A stretch of 64,000 bases of DNA from assembly GCA_030737835.1 (NCBI GenBank), contig CM060851.1, forward strand, positions 10,287,611 to 10,351,610. Direction: 5' to 3'. Numbering within the stretch: the first letter of the stretch is position 1; every line of letters starts with the position of its first letter. This document shows positions 23,001-31,931 of the stretch, piece after piece. This DNA is from Acorus gramineus. Taxonomy: Eukaryota > Streptophyta > Magnoliopsida > Acorales > Acoraceae. A program made the position numbers and the translations under genes. The notes beneath the pieces were generated by a model. That model did not search any database, was not told the origin of the DNA, and saw only the letters and a program-made list of their open reading frames with translations.

Positions 23001-24314
23001 GTGAGAGAAATGGTAGACAGAGAGCGGAGGAGGACCGGCGGAGGTCGGAGGAGGATCTCAGACGCTTCCAACAGAGGGCGGAGGAGGATAGGCAGAGAGC
23101 AGAAGAAAATAAGCACAAGATGGAAGACGATCTCCGGCTTTCCCAGCAGCGGGTCGAGAGGAGGAACAAAGAGTTGAGCTTGTATCGGTCTATTGTGGCT
23201 ACTGTGAGGATGAAGATAAACTCCGCAGGGGTATTTACAGAGGATGACCTTAAATTTCTCGAGATGTCGGGGCTGTCAGGCTCGGTGTCCTTTCGAAGCG
23301 GTGCATCACGTTCCTACTCAATGGCCCCCCCTCGTCTTCCCTCGATGGTTGAAGGATCCGCCACTTCGAGACCTTCTCCAGCGAGACAGGATTTTCAAGG
23401 GGGCGAGACCGCCCCAGGACAACCTCCTCATCCTCCTTCGGTCCAGGGTGGTGACTTCCAACAACAGGTTTGATTCTCCTTCCTCCTTTGGATTCCTTTG
23501 GGCTATAACTCATACCTCATCCCAGACTTACTCCTCCTAGTGGGTGAATGATTTTGGCTGATAGTTTAGAGATATAGAATGGACTGGTCCAAGTGTTTGA
23601 AATGATGAATAGCAGGGGCCATATGCTCTCTCTCTTTTTCTCTCTTTTTTTTTTGGCTTTGTGAATGTGTGTATGGAATGTGGATAGACAGGTGATTTTG
23701 ACTGATAGTTTAGAGATATAGAATGGACTGGTCCAAGTGTTTGAAATGATGAATAGCAGGGGCCATATGCTCTCTCTCTTGCTCTCTCTTTTTTTTTTTT
23801 TTTTTGGCTTTGTGAATGTGTGTATGGAATGTGGATAGACAGGTGATTTTGACTGATAGTTTAGAGATATAGAATGGACTGGTCCAAGTGTTTGAAATAA
23901 GGAATAGCAGGGGCCATATGCTCTCTCTCTTTCTCTCTCTGTTTTTTTTTGGCTTTGTGAATGTGTGTATGGAATGTGGATAGACAGGTGGTTTTGACTG
24001 ATAGTTTAGAGATATAGAATGGACTGGTCCAAGTGTTTGAAATAAGGAATAGCAGGGGCCATATGCTCTCTCTCTTTCTCTCTCTGTTTTTTTTTTTGGC
24101 TTTGTGAATGTGTGTATGGAATGTGGATAGACAGGTGATTTTGACTGATAGTTTAGAGATATAGAATGGACTGGTCCAAGTGTTTGAAATAAGGAATAGC
24201 AGGGGCCATATGCTCTCTCTCTTTTCTCCCTGTTTTTTTGGCTTTGTGAATGTGTGTATGAAATGTGGATAGACAGGTGATTTGAATTTGCAGGGTGACC
24301 AGGGAACATTTTGA
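20030..24314 (+). CDS. Antisense plant mobile domain (PMD) gene carried by element 3, six exons
   Basis: Exons: 20030-20963, 21069-21788, 21869-22027, 22110-22463, 22547-23467, 24294-24314. Introns 1-4 are 80-105 bp with good GT-AG borders, and all five introns are phase 0. Exon 1 encodes a Gly/Ala/Glu-rich acidic leader but changes frame between about 20560 and 20617, so the present copy is probably broken there. Exons 2-4 give the PMD (aminotransferase-like) fold region, with SFWHGVRNWYKDL, ERWDPRSCTFILPTGAVMPT and LEDVLRITGLP, ending WRPYVEEIPDEL. Exon 5 is a long coiled coil (heptads, repeated RQRAEEDRRR). The last exon adds GDQGTF and a stop. PMD genes occur in plant retroelements and as host silencing factors (MAIN, MAIL). 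The role in this element is unknown. It is antisense to element 3 and tail-to-tail with its integrase. Confidence 0.85.
23543..24280 (+). repeat. Minisatellite of five roughly 147-bp units filling the last intron of the PMD gene
   Basis: Units start near 23543, 23691, 23842, 23988 and 24135, each with GATAGTTTAGAGATATAGAA, a CT/T tract and GGCTTTGTGAATGTGTGTAT. The minus-strand ORFs through it are artefacts of repetition. The array lies wholly within the predicted intron 23468-24293. Confidence 0.9.
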
Positions 24315-24339
24315 TAGGTAAAGTTGTTGCTGAAAAATG

Positions 24340-24665
24340 GCTCGACGATCCTCCAATGGGGTTGTCTTTGTCGACGTATATCAACAGGATCGTTCCTATT
24401 GACGTTTAGAAGCAAGGTTGTCCAAGTCGGCGTTCACACCAGGATTGTCTTTGTCGACGTTCCACACAGAGTTGTCTTTGTTGACGTTCACCGCCAGGCT
24501 CGTCCCCGTCGACGTTCCATGAGGAATCGTCTTAGTCGACGTTCACCGCCAGGCTCGTCCCCGTCGACGTTCCATGAGGGATCGTCTTAGTCGACGTTCA
24601 CCACCAGGTTCGTCCCTATCGACGTTCGCCATCTGGATTGTCTAAGTCGCCGTTTACACCAAGAT
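24340..24665. repeat. GTCGACGTT tandem array downstream of the PMD gene
   Basis: About ten units of roughly 33 bp alternate TCGTCTTAGTCGACGTTCACC and TCGTCCCCGTCGACGTTCC types (fewer than 21 bases each). The unit differs from both LTR arrays but carries the same TCGTC...GTCGACG core. Confidence 0.85.
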
Positions 24666-24688
24666 TCGTCCAGAAGTATGTGTCCAGT

Positions 24689-24689
<1 letters not shown>

Positions 24690-24719
<30 letters not shown>

Positions 24720-25074
24720 CTCTGTTCTCCTTTCCTCTGGACCCTGTACAACAACATTAAACACAGAGCTAAGTAGATATACCCACTCAATTAAGCATAT
24801 GTTCACACTTCAATACTCCCCTTTTAAAATTACAAGATGGCCTTTGTTCAGATTATCGACAATCCATACGGAAACTGTTTGAATTGATATCCATTTAGGG
24901 GGACCACGCAAGTTCTGTCTGCTTGTTTAATGATCGTCCATTCGTCCGTTCCTTTCTTGCTTCTCCTAGGTCCTACAAAACAACTTAAGAGACTAGACCA
25001 AATGATCATATCTGTTCCGTTTGGGCCCCTGCTCATTTTTTTTATTTCTCTTTGTTAATTTGTCAAGGGCCCAA
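24690..25074. other. Element 3 spacer with poly-T tract
   Basis: A run of about 30 T (24690-24719) is followed by non-coding sequence. No feature is recognised. Confidence 0.5.
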
Positions 25075-25330
25075 ATAATGATAAAATTGGGGGTAATGGG
25101 TTATGGAGAAACAAACCTGATGATGCATGGTGCTATCTTGACCTTGATGCCAGCAACGAGAGATTATTCACATGCTTACCAGTTATTAAAAGGACTCATG
25201 GTGATCAACCGTTTGCCATATCAAGGATACCTTGCGTGGTTTTGTCGATGGGGATAGTTCCCAAGCTGGAAGTTCTTGTATGCTTGATCATGTTACCAAA
25301 ATGTACTGAGAACTCCATAAATGTGCCAGG
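25075..25330 (+). other. Possible captured coding fragment in element 3
   Basis: One plus-strand frame stays open for about 80 codons with balanced composition (for example GLWRNKPDDAWCYLDLD and KRTHGDQPFAISRIPCVV). It is preceded by a T-rich tract and TTTGTCAAG, like a splice acceptor. I do not recognise the protein. It could be a captured host exon or chance. There is no start codon context. Confidence 0.3.
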
Positions 25331-26059
25331 ATAACATTCAAAGACCGACTTTTAGATGAACAAGGTTTTAAGTAGACTCATGTGCAGTGTGTGGTAGCAG
25401 TTTAAGAAGTGGCTCACCTCTAGACTGAAAATTTCACTTGACCCAAAAGAACTGGTTTAATTCATATCTTGTCACAAAAAGGGGAGAAGTGAATGAATGT
25501 GGGTGAGAGTAGTGTCCTCCTTGAACCAACTAAAAATTGCCCCAGTCCTAGCACATGTCCTAAGTCACTCGGTCCCCCCAGCTTTCTTCTTTACTGCTTT
25601 TTTTTTTTTTTTTATATTAAAAGGGTGGAGGACGCAGGCCCGCATTGGATACCCACTTTATCCTCTTTTTTCTTTTTTTTTTTTTATAATGGCCAACTTG
25701 CCTTATTTTGGAGGGTATTTCTGTTTTTACCTTCTCCTTGGAAGCATCGACAGTGCCAGAGCCAGCTCTTTTGGGACATGCGCCAAGACTAAGGTATTTT
25801 CATGGATCATAGGCAACACGAGTTAAAATACAAACAAAAGAATGACAATTACAAATTGCCCCAGTCTAATGTTGTGGGCGATCTTTTTATCCATCAGTGA
25901 ACCAGGTCTTAAACTGTATAAGTGTGATGACAGTGGTAAGAGCGGTGAGTATGAGTCTATATAAAACACATGCTATCCTTAAGGCTATCAAATCATATCA
26001 TCAGGCATAGATACTAGGATTCACAGTAAGTAATGGTAAAATTTCTCAAACATCAAGTA
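25331..26059. other. Element 3 spacer between antisense region and integrase
   Basis: Non-coding, with two T-tracts near 25600 and 25670. No named feature is seen. Confidence 0.5.
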
Positions 26060-27646
26060 TTAAGCATAGAATTTTTTCAAATACAGTGCATTCCATGTAC
26101 CTGAGACCTCGTCCCCTTCGGCGTTCACCAAGCGATAAGCATTCCCGGAATAGGCATGGGTGATTACATAAGGTCCTTCCCAAATTGGTTGCAGTTTTCC
26201 TCTCGGGTGTGGTTGTCGAGAAGGCATGAGCTGCTTGAGCACCATTTCCCCAACTTGGAACTTTCTTTCAATTACCTTTTTCTGGAAGGCTCTGGACATT
26301 CTCCTTTGGTAAATTTGGGCGTGTTCGGCTGCTCGCAACCTTTTCTCATCTAATAGTTCAAGTTGTAGAAGGAGCGCTTCCCTCCTATCCTCGGGTTGTA
26401 AATCCTTGTCCAACTCCACTCTCAAAGACGGGATAAGCACTTCATAGGGAACCACCGCCTCCATCCCAAAAGTAAGGGAGTAAGGAGTCTGACCTGTGGG
26501 GGTCCTGATGGAGGTGCGATAAGCCCAAAGTGCATCAACTAGCTTGTCCGGCCAATCGGTAGCCTTATGCGTCTCCACGGTCTTTTTGATGATCTTCAGG
26601 AGAGTCTTGTTCGTAGCCTCTGCTTGTCCATTCCCTTGGGGATAATATGGGGTGGAGTGATGCAGCTCAATGTGGTGCTTGTTGCAGAGGTCTTGAAATT
26701 CCTGAGAAATGAACTGAGGACCATTGTCAGTAATGATTACCTTCGGAGCGCCAAATCGTGCGAGGATATGAGTACGAACGAAGCGAACAAGAGTAGAACT
26801 CTTGATCACTATGTACGACTCAGCCTCGGCCCATTTGGTGAAGTATTCTGTGGCAGTGAGGATGAAGGCTTTCTGACTGGTGTTTTCAACTGTATCCCTA
26901 AAGGGGCCGATGATGTCAAGAGCCCACATGGAGAAAGGCCAAGGAGAGGTCATGGAATGCAATGCGGAGGCAGGTGCATGGATCTTATTGGCATGGGTCT
27001 GGCACTGAACACACCGTCTGACAAATTTGTGGCAATCCCCCTCCATTGTGGGCCAATAGTAACCCATCCTTAGAACTTTCTTTGCGAGCATCTGTGAATT
27101 CACATGGCCTCCACAAACTCCGGAATGTGCCTCTTTCACAATAGTGAATGCCTCTTCATCTTCCAAGCATCTCAACAACTCTCCATTGAAGGACATGCGA
27201 AAGAGAATGCCTCCTCGAAGACAATATTTGGTCGCCATTCTTTTAACAGCTTTTCGATCATCACTGGTGGCGTACTCCGGAAAGGAGCCATCTTCAAGGT
27301 AGTTCTTGATGTCGAAGAACCAAGGATTTCCATCATCAGGTTCCTCCAAATCTATTGCGGAAATCCCAACAGACTTAAGAATCTCATCTTTCTTCTCTTG
27401 CTGCTCCATTAGGTCTTGAATCTTGCAGTCTCGAAGGTCAGTGGCCGGAGTTTCTAGTCTTTGGACGATGACAGTCTCCGCCTTTTTGGATATCGGGAGG
27501 GTGAGTGAGGAGGCCAACGAGGCCAAGGCATCGGCGAGGATGTTGCCGGCTCGAGGTGTGAAAATGTGGATCACTTCTTGAAACTGGCGCAACAGGATAA
27601 TAGTCAGTTCTCTGTAGGGCTTGAGTTTCGGTCCCTCGTCTGGCAC
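26060..27646 (-). CDS. Element 3 integrase with the end of the second RNase H
   Basis: A 528-codon open frame. Residues 1-50 finish the archaeal-type RNase H (PRAGNILADALASLAS). The integrase zinc-binding HHCC follows (H174, H181, C212, C215), then the catalytic triad D244 (WALDIIGPF), D307 (ITDNGPQF) and E343 (QGNGQAEATNK), with DD35E spacing. The C-terminal domain ends WEGPYVITHAYSGNAYRLVN, with no chromodomain. Integrase would insert the cDNA in the nucleus. This part is intact, but the frame is separated from upstream pol by frameshifts near 27650. The first codon used here is only an internal Met, since pol is normally a polyprotein. Confidence 0.92.
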   Translation of the reverse strand: MPDEGPKLKPYRELTIILLRQFQEVIHIFTPRAGNILADALASLASSLTLPISKKAETVIVQRLETPATDLRDCKIQDLMEQQEKKDEILKSVGISAIDLEEPDDGNPWFFDIKNYLEDGSFPEYATSDDRKAVKRMATKYCLRGGILFRMSFNGELLRCLEDEEAFTIVKEAHSGVCGGHVNSQMLAKKVLRMGYYWPTMEGDCHKFVRRCVQCQTHANKIHAPASALHSMTSPWPFSMWALDIIGPFRDTVENTSQKAFILTATEYFTKWAEAESYIVIKSSTLVRFVRTHILARFGAPKVIITDNGPQFISQEFQDLCNKHHIELHHSTPYYPQGNGQAEATNKTLLKIIKKTVETHKATDWPDKLVDALWAYRTSIRTPTGQTPYSLTFGMEAVVPYEVLIPSLRVELDKDLQPEDRREALLLQLELLDEKRLRAAEHAQIYQRRMSRAFQKKVIERKFQVGEMVLKQLMPSRQPHPRGKLQPIWEGPYVITHAYSGNAYRLVNAEGDEVSGTWNALYLKKFYA

Positions 27647-28076
27647 TTCTTCAAAGTTTGGCGAATCACTAAGAGTGAATCTCCAACAATCTTTAGATGA
27701 CGAACTCCAAGAGCTAGGGCTGACTTTAAACCTGCAATCAATGCTTCATACTCCGCAATATTGTTAGTAGCATTAAAAGTAAGTTGAAAAGCGCGCGGGA
27801 TGATGACACCTTCAGGGGAGAGCAAGGCAATTCCAATCCCTCTTCCTTTTGATTGACCGCTCCATCAAAATACAATGTCCATGTCTTGCGGTCATCTTCC
27901 TCAACTAATGCAAACAACTCTTCGTCAGGGAAATCCGTCCTGACAGGCTCATAATCCGGCAGTGGGAGGTGAGCAAGGTGGTCGGCGATGGCTTGTCCCT
28001 TGATGGATTTTTGAGTGACATACGTGATGTCAAACTCATTTAGTTGGACCTGCCATCGAGCTAGCCGACCAGTCAC
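27604..28076 (-). pseudogene. Element 3 second RNase H (aRNH) region, frameshifted
   Basis: Two overlapping frames together hold the archaeal-type RNase H: one has RKTWTLYFDGAVNQK and the other EYEALIAGLKSALALGVRHL and IVGDSLLVI. At least two frame changes (about 27830 and 27650) break it. A second RNase H after the retroviral one is diagnostic of the Tat lineage. Confidence 0.85.
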
Positions 28077-29801
28077 TGATGCTTCTCAAACAGATACCTT
28101 ACCGGATCCATCTTTGCCAGATACTTTACTTGGTGCGCAAGGAAATAGTGGCGTAATTTCTGAGAGGCCCATACCAGCGCTAAACATGTCCTTTCCATGA
28201 GTGGGTAGGCCTGCTCATATTCAATCAGAGTTTTGCTCAAATAATAGATAGCCTTTTCCTTCCTTCCTTCTTCATCGTGTTGTGCGAGCACCGCGCCAAC
28301 AGCTTCTTCAGTGGCCGCCAGGTAGAGAAGTAGCGGACGCCCAGGGACAGGGGCTGAGAGAACAGGGGGGCTGAGTAAGTATTTCTTAAGTTCATCAAAT
28401 GCTTGTTGACACTTGTCATCCCAAATGAATTCAGTCCCTCCTTTTAACAGCTTGTAGAAGGGTTTACACCGTTCGGCATGCTGTGAAATGAATCGACGAA
28501 TAAACTGCAGCCGACCGATGAGTCCCCTAAGCTCCTTCAAATTTTTCGGAGGGGGCATTTGAGCGATCGCTCTTGCTTTAGATGGATCGACTTCAATCCC
28601 CCTCTTACTTATCATGAATCCCAATAGCTTTCCAGATGACACTCCAAACCTACACTTCTTAGGGTTCATTTTCAAACTGAATTTTTTACACCTCTGTAGA
28701 ACCCTTTCAAGTGTCTCTGCATGACCTTCCCGCGTCTTAGATTTGACCAAGATGTCATCCACGTAAACTTCCATTAATTTGTGCATCATGTCGTGGAAAA
28801 TCGAGGTCATGGCGCGCTGGTACGTTGCCCCGGCATTTTTAAGGCCGAAGGGCATTACAACGTAGCAGTAGGTCCCCCAAGGAGTGATGAATGATGTCTT
28901 CTCTGATCTTCTTCTGCTAGACGGATCTGATTATAGCCCGAGAAACCATCCATAAAGGACAGCATCTCGTGTCCCGCAGTATTGTCAACAAGAATGTCAA
29001 TGTGTGGAAGAGGGAAATCGTCTTTCGGGCAAACCCGATTGAGATCTCGGAAGTCTACACACACACGGACTTTGCCATCTTTCTTGCTTACCGGGACAAT
29101 GTTGGCTATCCACTTTGGGTACAGCACCACCCTGATAAACTTTGCTTGGTGTAGCTTATCTACTTCCTCCTTCACCTTCATGGCCAACTTCGGATGGAGC
29201 CGCCTTAGCTTCTGCTTTATTGGTTTGGCGTCTGGTTCCAGAACTAGCCTATGCTCAACCAATGAAGGGTCAAGACCAGGCATGTCTTCGTAGACCAGGC
29301 GAACACATCCGAATAGCTCCTCAACACCTTCTCCAAACTTTCTCGCTCGCTCGGATTTAGTTCCGCACTGATCAAGATGATCTTAGGATCAGTGGCGGTC
29401 CCGAGATTCAACTCCTCCATCCTTTCCTCCTCACTTGCCGTCTGCTCATCAAAGTGTTGAAGGCTTTCTGCGAACCCCTTTGACATCTCCTCTTCTTGCT
29501 CTGCTTCTTCATCATCGTCACAAATCTCAAATACCCCCAAGCCGTCATCGAAATCTCCAAGGTCCTCCAAATCAGGTTCTTCGATGACAGCTATTGACTC
29601 GGATCGTTCTATTCCATGGATTACGTGAATACGTTCCCCGATGTCATCGATAATCCGAGTAGGGATTTGAAATCGTGAAGCCTTGCCAGGTCCTTGAGAC
29701 ACATGGGGCATTGACGCCTTAGGAGGGTCGACCAAACTCCGTAGTTTGTCCAGAAGATCAGAATTAAAAAGCGAGGGGGTGCCAAACCACCAAAGCGTCA
29801 T
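28073..29801 (-). pseudogene. Element 3 reverse transcriptase and first RNase H, frameshifted
   Basis: Three frames carry RT in order: an acidic linker and RT start (ending SDVFAWS, frame lost near 29285); WVCVDFRDLNR-like palm residues as VRVCVDFRDLNRVCPKDDFP; then, after a frame change near 28880, MPFGLKNAGATYQRAM with the catalytic YVDD (residues 31-34 of the frame starting 28855) and RNase H (LLLYLAATEEAVGAVL). It is lost again near 28075. RT copies genomic RNA to DNA. Single-base indels would explain all breaks. Confidence 0.9.
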
Positions 29802-29840
29802 CCTTTATCTCAAACAGGGAACCTAATGTCTTAGGTTGTT

Positions 29841-29884
29841 CTACATTGTCCATTTTTAGATCCCACCCCTCCCTTAAAATTGAG

Positions 29885-29916
<32 letters not shown>

Positions 29917-30292
29917 GCAAAGTAAGAAATAAAGCAAGGAAATTTCATGTACAAGCAGAGATTGATTTTTTTTTTTTTTTTTTTTTAGCAAGCAAAGCAA
30001 GAATAAAGCAAGGAAATTTTATGTACAAGCAGAATTGATTTTTTTTTTTTTTTTTTTTTTTTTTTAGCAAGCAAAGCAAGAAATAAAGCAAGGAAATTTC
30101 ATGTACAAGTAGAAATTGATTGATTTTTTTTTTTTTTTAGCAAGCAAAACAAGAATTAAAGCAAGGAAATTTCATGTACAAGCAGAAATTGATTTTTTTT
30201 TTTGTTTTTCTGCAAGATTAGAGTGCACAGGATCTATATACAACGAAAGACAGGAGAGAAATGAACCTTAGATATGGGAAGAGAGTACTTAC
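29841..30292 (-). other. Candidate Ogre-type intron between protease and RT
   Basis: On the minus strand a strong donor CAG|GTAAGT starts at 30292, and a candidate acceptor ATGTAG ends at 29841. Ogre elements characteristically splice an intron here. A TAG stop at 30366 precedes the donor by about 70 bases, so splicing at these sites alone would not fuse the frames. The true borders may differ. Confidence 0.5.
29880..30215 (-). repeat. Tandem repeats with long T-runs inside the candidate intron
   Basis: Four to five units of about 85 bp consist of a 14-29 nt poly-T run (poly-A in element sense) plus AGCAAGCAAAGCAAGAAATA and AAGGAAATTTCATGTACAAG. Confidence 0.9.
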
Positions 30293-30365
30293 CTGAATGG
30301 CGCCCTCAAGAAAAAAATAGGATCATCCTTTCGCCAGGTTGAGGGCTGAGTTCAGTCCAATCACC

Positions 30366-31931
30366 CTAGAGAGTGCTGCTCCCCAATGCTCCCGAACTGC
30401 ATGAATGGGGCATCTCATCAGCAGAATCCGGGTCTTCAACATAGTATTCTGGCAATTTATGAGAATCGTCGGTCAATTGTTCACATGATTCAGAAAACAA
30501 CTGGTCAAGAGTCTCAATCATAGAATCAATGTCTTCCTTTGGTGGAACTGAAGAGGAGGATCCTGATTGGCTCTCAATGGGAGTCAGTTGACTGGGTGCG
30601 GGCTGTTCTGATCCAGTGCTACGGATAAAATGTTCTTCCAAGCTCCACTCCGTAATGCCATAGAATGGTCCCCAATCATAGACATCATAAACTGTGAGTG
30701 ATCCGATGCCCATGTGGTCCGGCCATATGAAGTTGTGGATGATGTCTGTGGTGCCTTGATTGTACCGTCCCAGACCTTGGCCTCGATGATAACCCATTTG
30801 TTCCATGAGCCGCCACCCTGGATTACTGTCAGTTGATGCGCGTGCTTTACCTTTGCCCAAAGTGCTTACCTGTAGTGCCCCATCACGCGCCCAATCGGGT
30901 GGAAACTCTGATATGTGCACGACTGGCTGCTTGCCTTCTCTCCTGGAAGGGCTTTTCACTGTTGTGATAGCCTCTGCTTCTTCTGCTTCATACCGGATGC
31001 CTCTGACTGCGTCCCCACCTATTGTGATGATCTGTTCTCCAACAGGAAATTTGAGGCATTGGTGGAGTGGGGAGGAAACACCTCGGATTGTCGCCAACCA
31101 TTTTCTTCCCAAGATCATGCTATAATCAGAGTCCATCTCCAGAACATAGGCTTCAAACGTGGTCTTGAGGGGACCGATCTCCAAGCTAAATGAACGGAAG
31201 CCCACCACATGTCGGGCACTCCTGTCATAGGCAAAAATTCGCGTATCGGACTCCGCTAGTGAAGTGATATCACCATTGACGTGCTGGAACGTCTGGAGGG
31301 ACATGAGGTTGACACCCGCACCAGTATCAACAAGGATTCGACTAACCAATGTTTTCTCCACCAAGGCGGTGACGCAAAGTGCCGAAATGTTGGTGAGGGG
31401 ATCATCGATGACTTCCTTGGGCCAGAATGAGATCACAGGGCCCAATCCTTCAGAAACTAGCGCAGCTGGCACATTAAAGGCAGAAATGTGGCGGTCCACC
31501 TTGACCTTTTCCAGGAAAGCCCTTATCGCCTCCTGATGGTGTTCTGAAGTCTCGATCAGCTCCAATATCGAGATCTTGGCTGGGATTTTGCGCAATTGTT
31601 CAAGCAAGTCCACCTTATCACCAGCTCTCCCTTCTTCCACTTCTGCTTCTGAATTGGTCTGTTGGAGAACTTGAGAGGGCATATTGTTGAAGATGCGTCT
31701 TGTCCTGGTGGTGTGGAGAACTGCAGTATTGGGACAATGATGCCAGGAGGACAAAAGTGGCCGGATGGGGCTGAGGCTGCTAGCTCGGATGGGACTCCGG
31801 ATTGGTGGCGGGTTCATGGAGGGAACCGAACTTCTAGGAGCTGAACGGATGATGCCACCTGGTATGATCTGGGGTGGAGGATCGTCTGAGGCTGATATGC
31901 ACAGTTCTTTGGCCCAGTATTTAGCTCGCAC
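30366..31931 (-). CDS. Element 3 third retropepsin-like domain with G-patch
   Basis: An open frame of 521 codons overlaps the upstream gag-protease frame by 118 nt in a different frame. The protease domain spans about residues 170-320, with the active-site motif LVDTGAGVNLM (D202) and the flap/C-terminal motif MILGRKWLATIRGV. Residues about 370-394 form a G-patch (GWRLMEQMGYHRGQGLG), an RNA-binding module known after protease in Ogre-type elements. An acidic tail follows, then a stop just before the candidate intron. Its first Met is probably not the natural start. It likely continues the gag-protease polyprotein through a frameshift. Confidence 0.88.
   Translation of the reverse strand: MRAKYWAKELCISASDDPPPQIIPGGIIRSAPRSSVPSMNPPPIRSPIRASSLSPIRPLLSSWHHCPNTAVLHTTRTRRIFNNMPSQVLQQTNSEAEVEEGRAGDKVDLLEQLRKIPAKISILELIETSEHHQEAIRAFLEKVKVDRHISAFNVPAALVSEGLGPVISFWPKEVIDDPLTNISALCVTALVEKTLVSRILVDTGAGVNLMSLQTFQHVNGDITSLAESDTRIFAYDRSARHVVGFRSFSLEIGPLKTTFEAYVLEMDSDYSMILGRKWLATIRGVSSPLHQCLKFPVGEQIITIGGDAVRGIRYEAEEAEAITTVKSPSRREGKQPVVHISEFPPDWARDGALQVSTLGKGKARASTDSNPGWRLMEQMGYHRGQGLGRYNQGTTDIIHNFIWPDHMGIGSLTVYDVYDWGPFYGITEWSLEEHFIRSTGSEQPAPSQLTPIESQSGSSSSVPPKEDIDSMIETLDQLFSESCEQLTDDSHKLPEYYVEDPDSADEMPHSCSSGALGSSTL

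Noticed and set aside
23710..24415. Overlapping minus-strand ORFs of 180-220 codons
   Set aside because: They are produced by five in-register copies of a 147-bp repeat in the PMD intron, with repeating peptide and no independent support.
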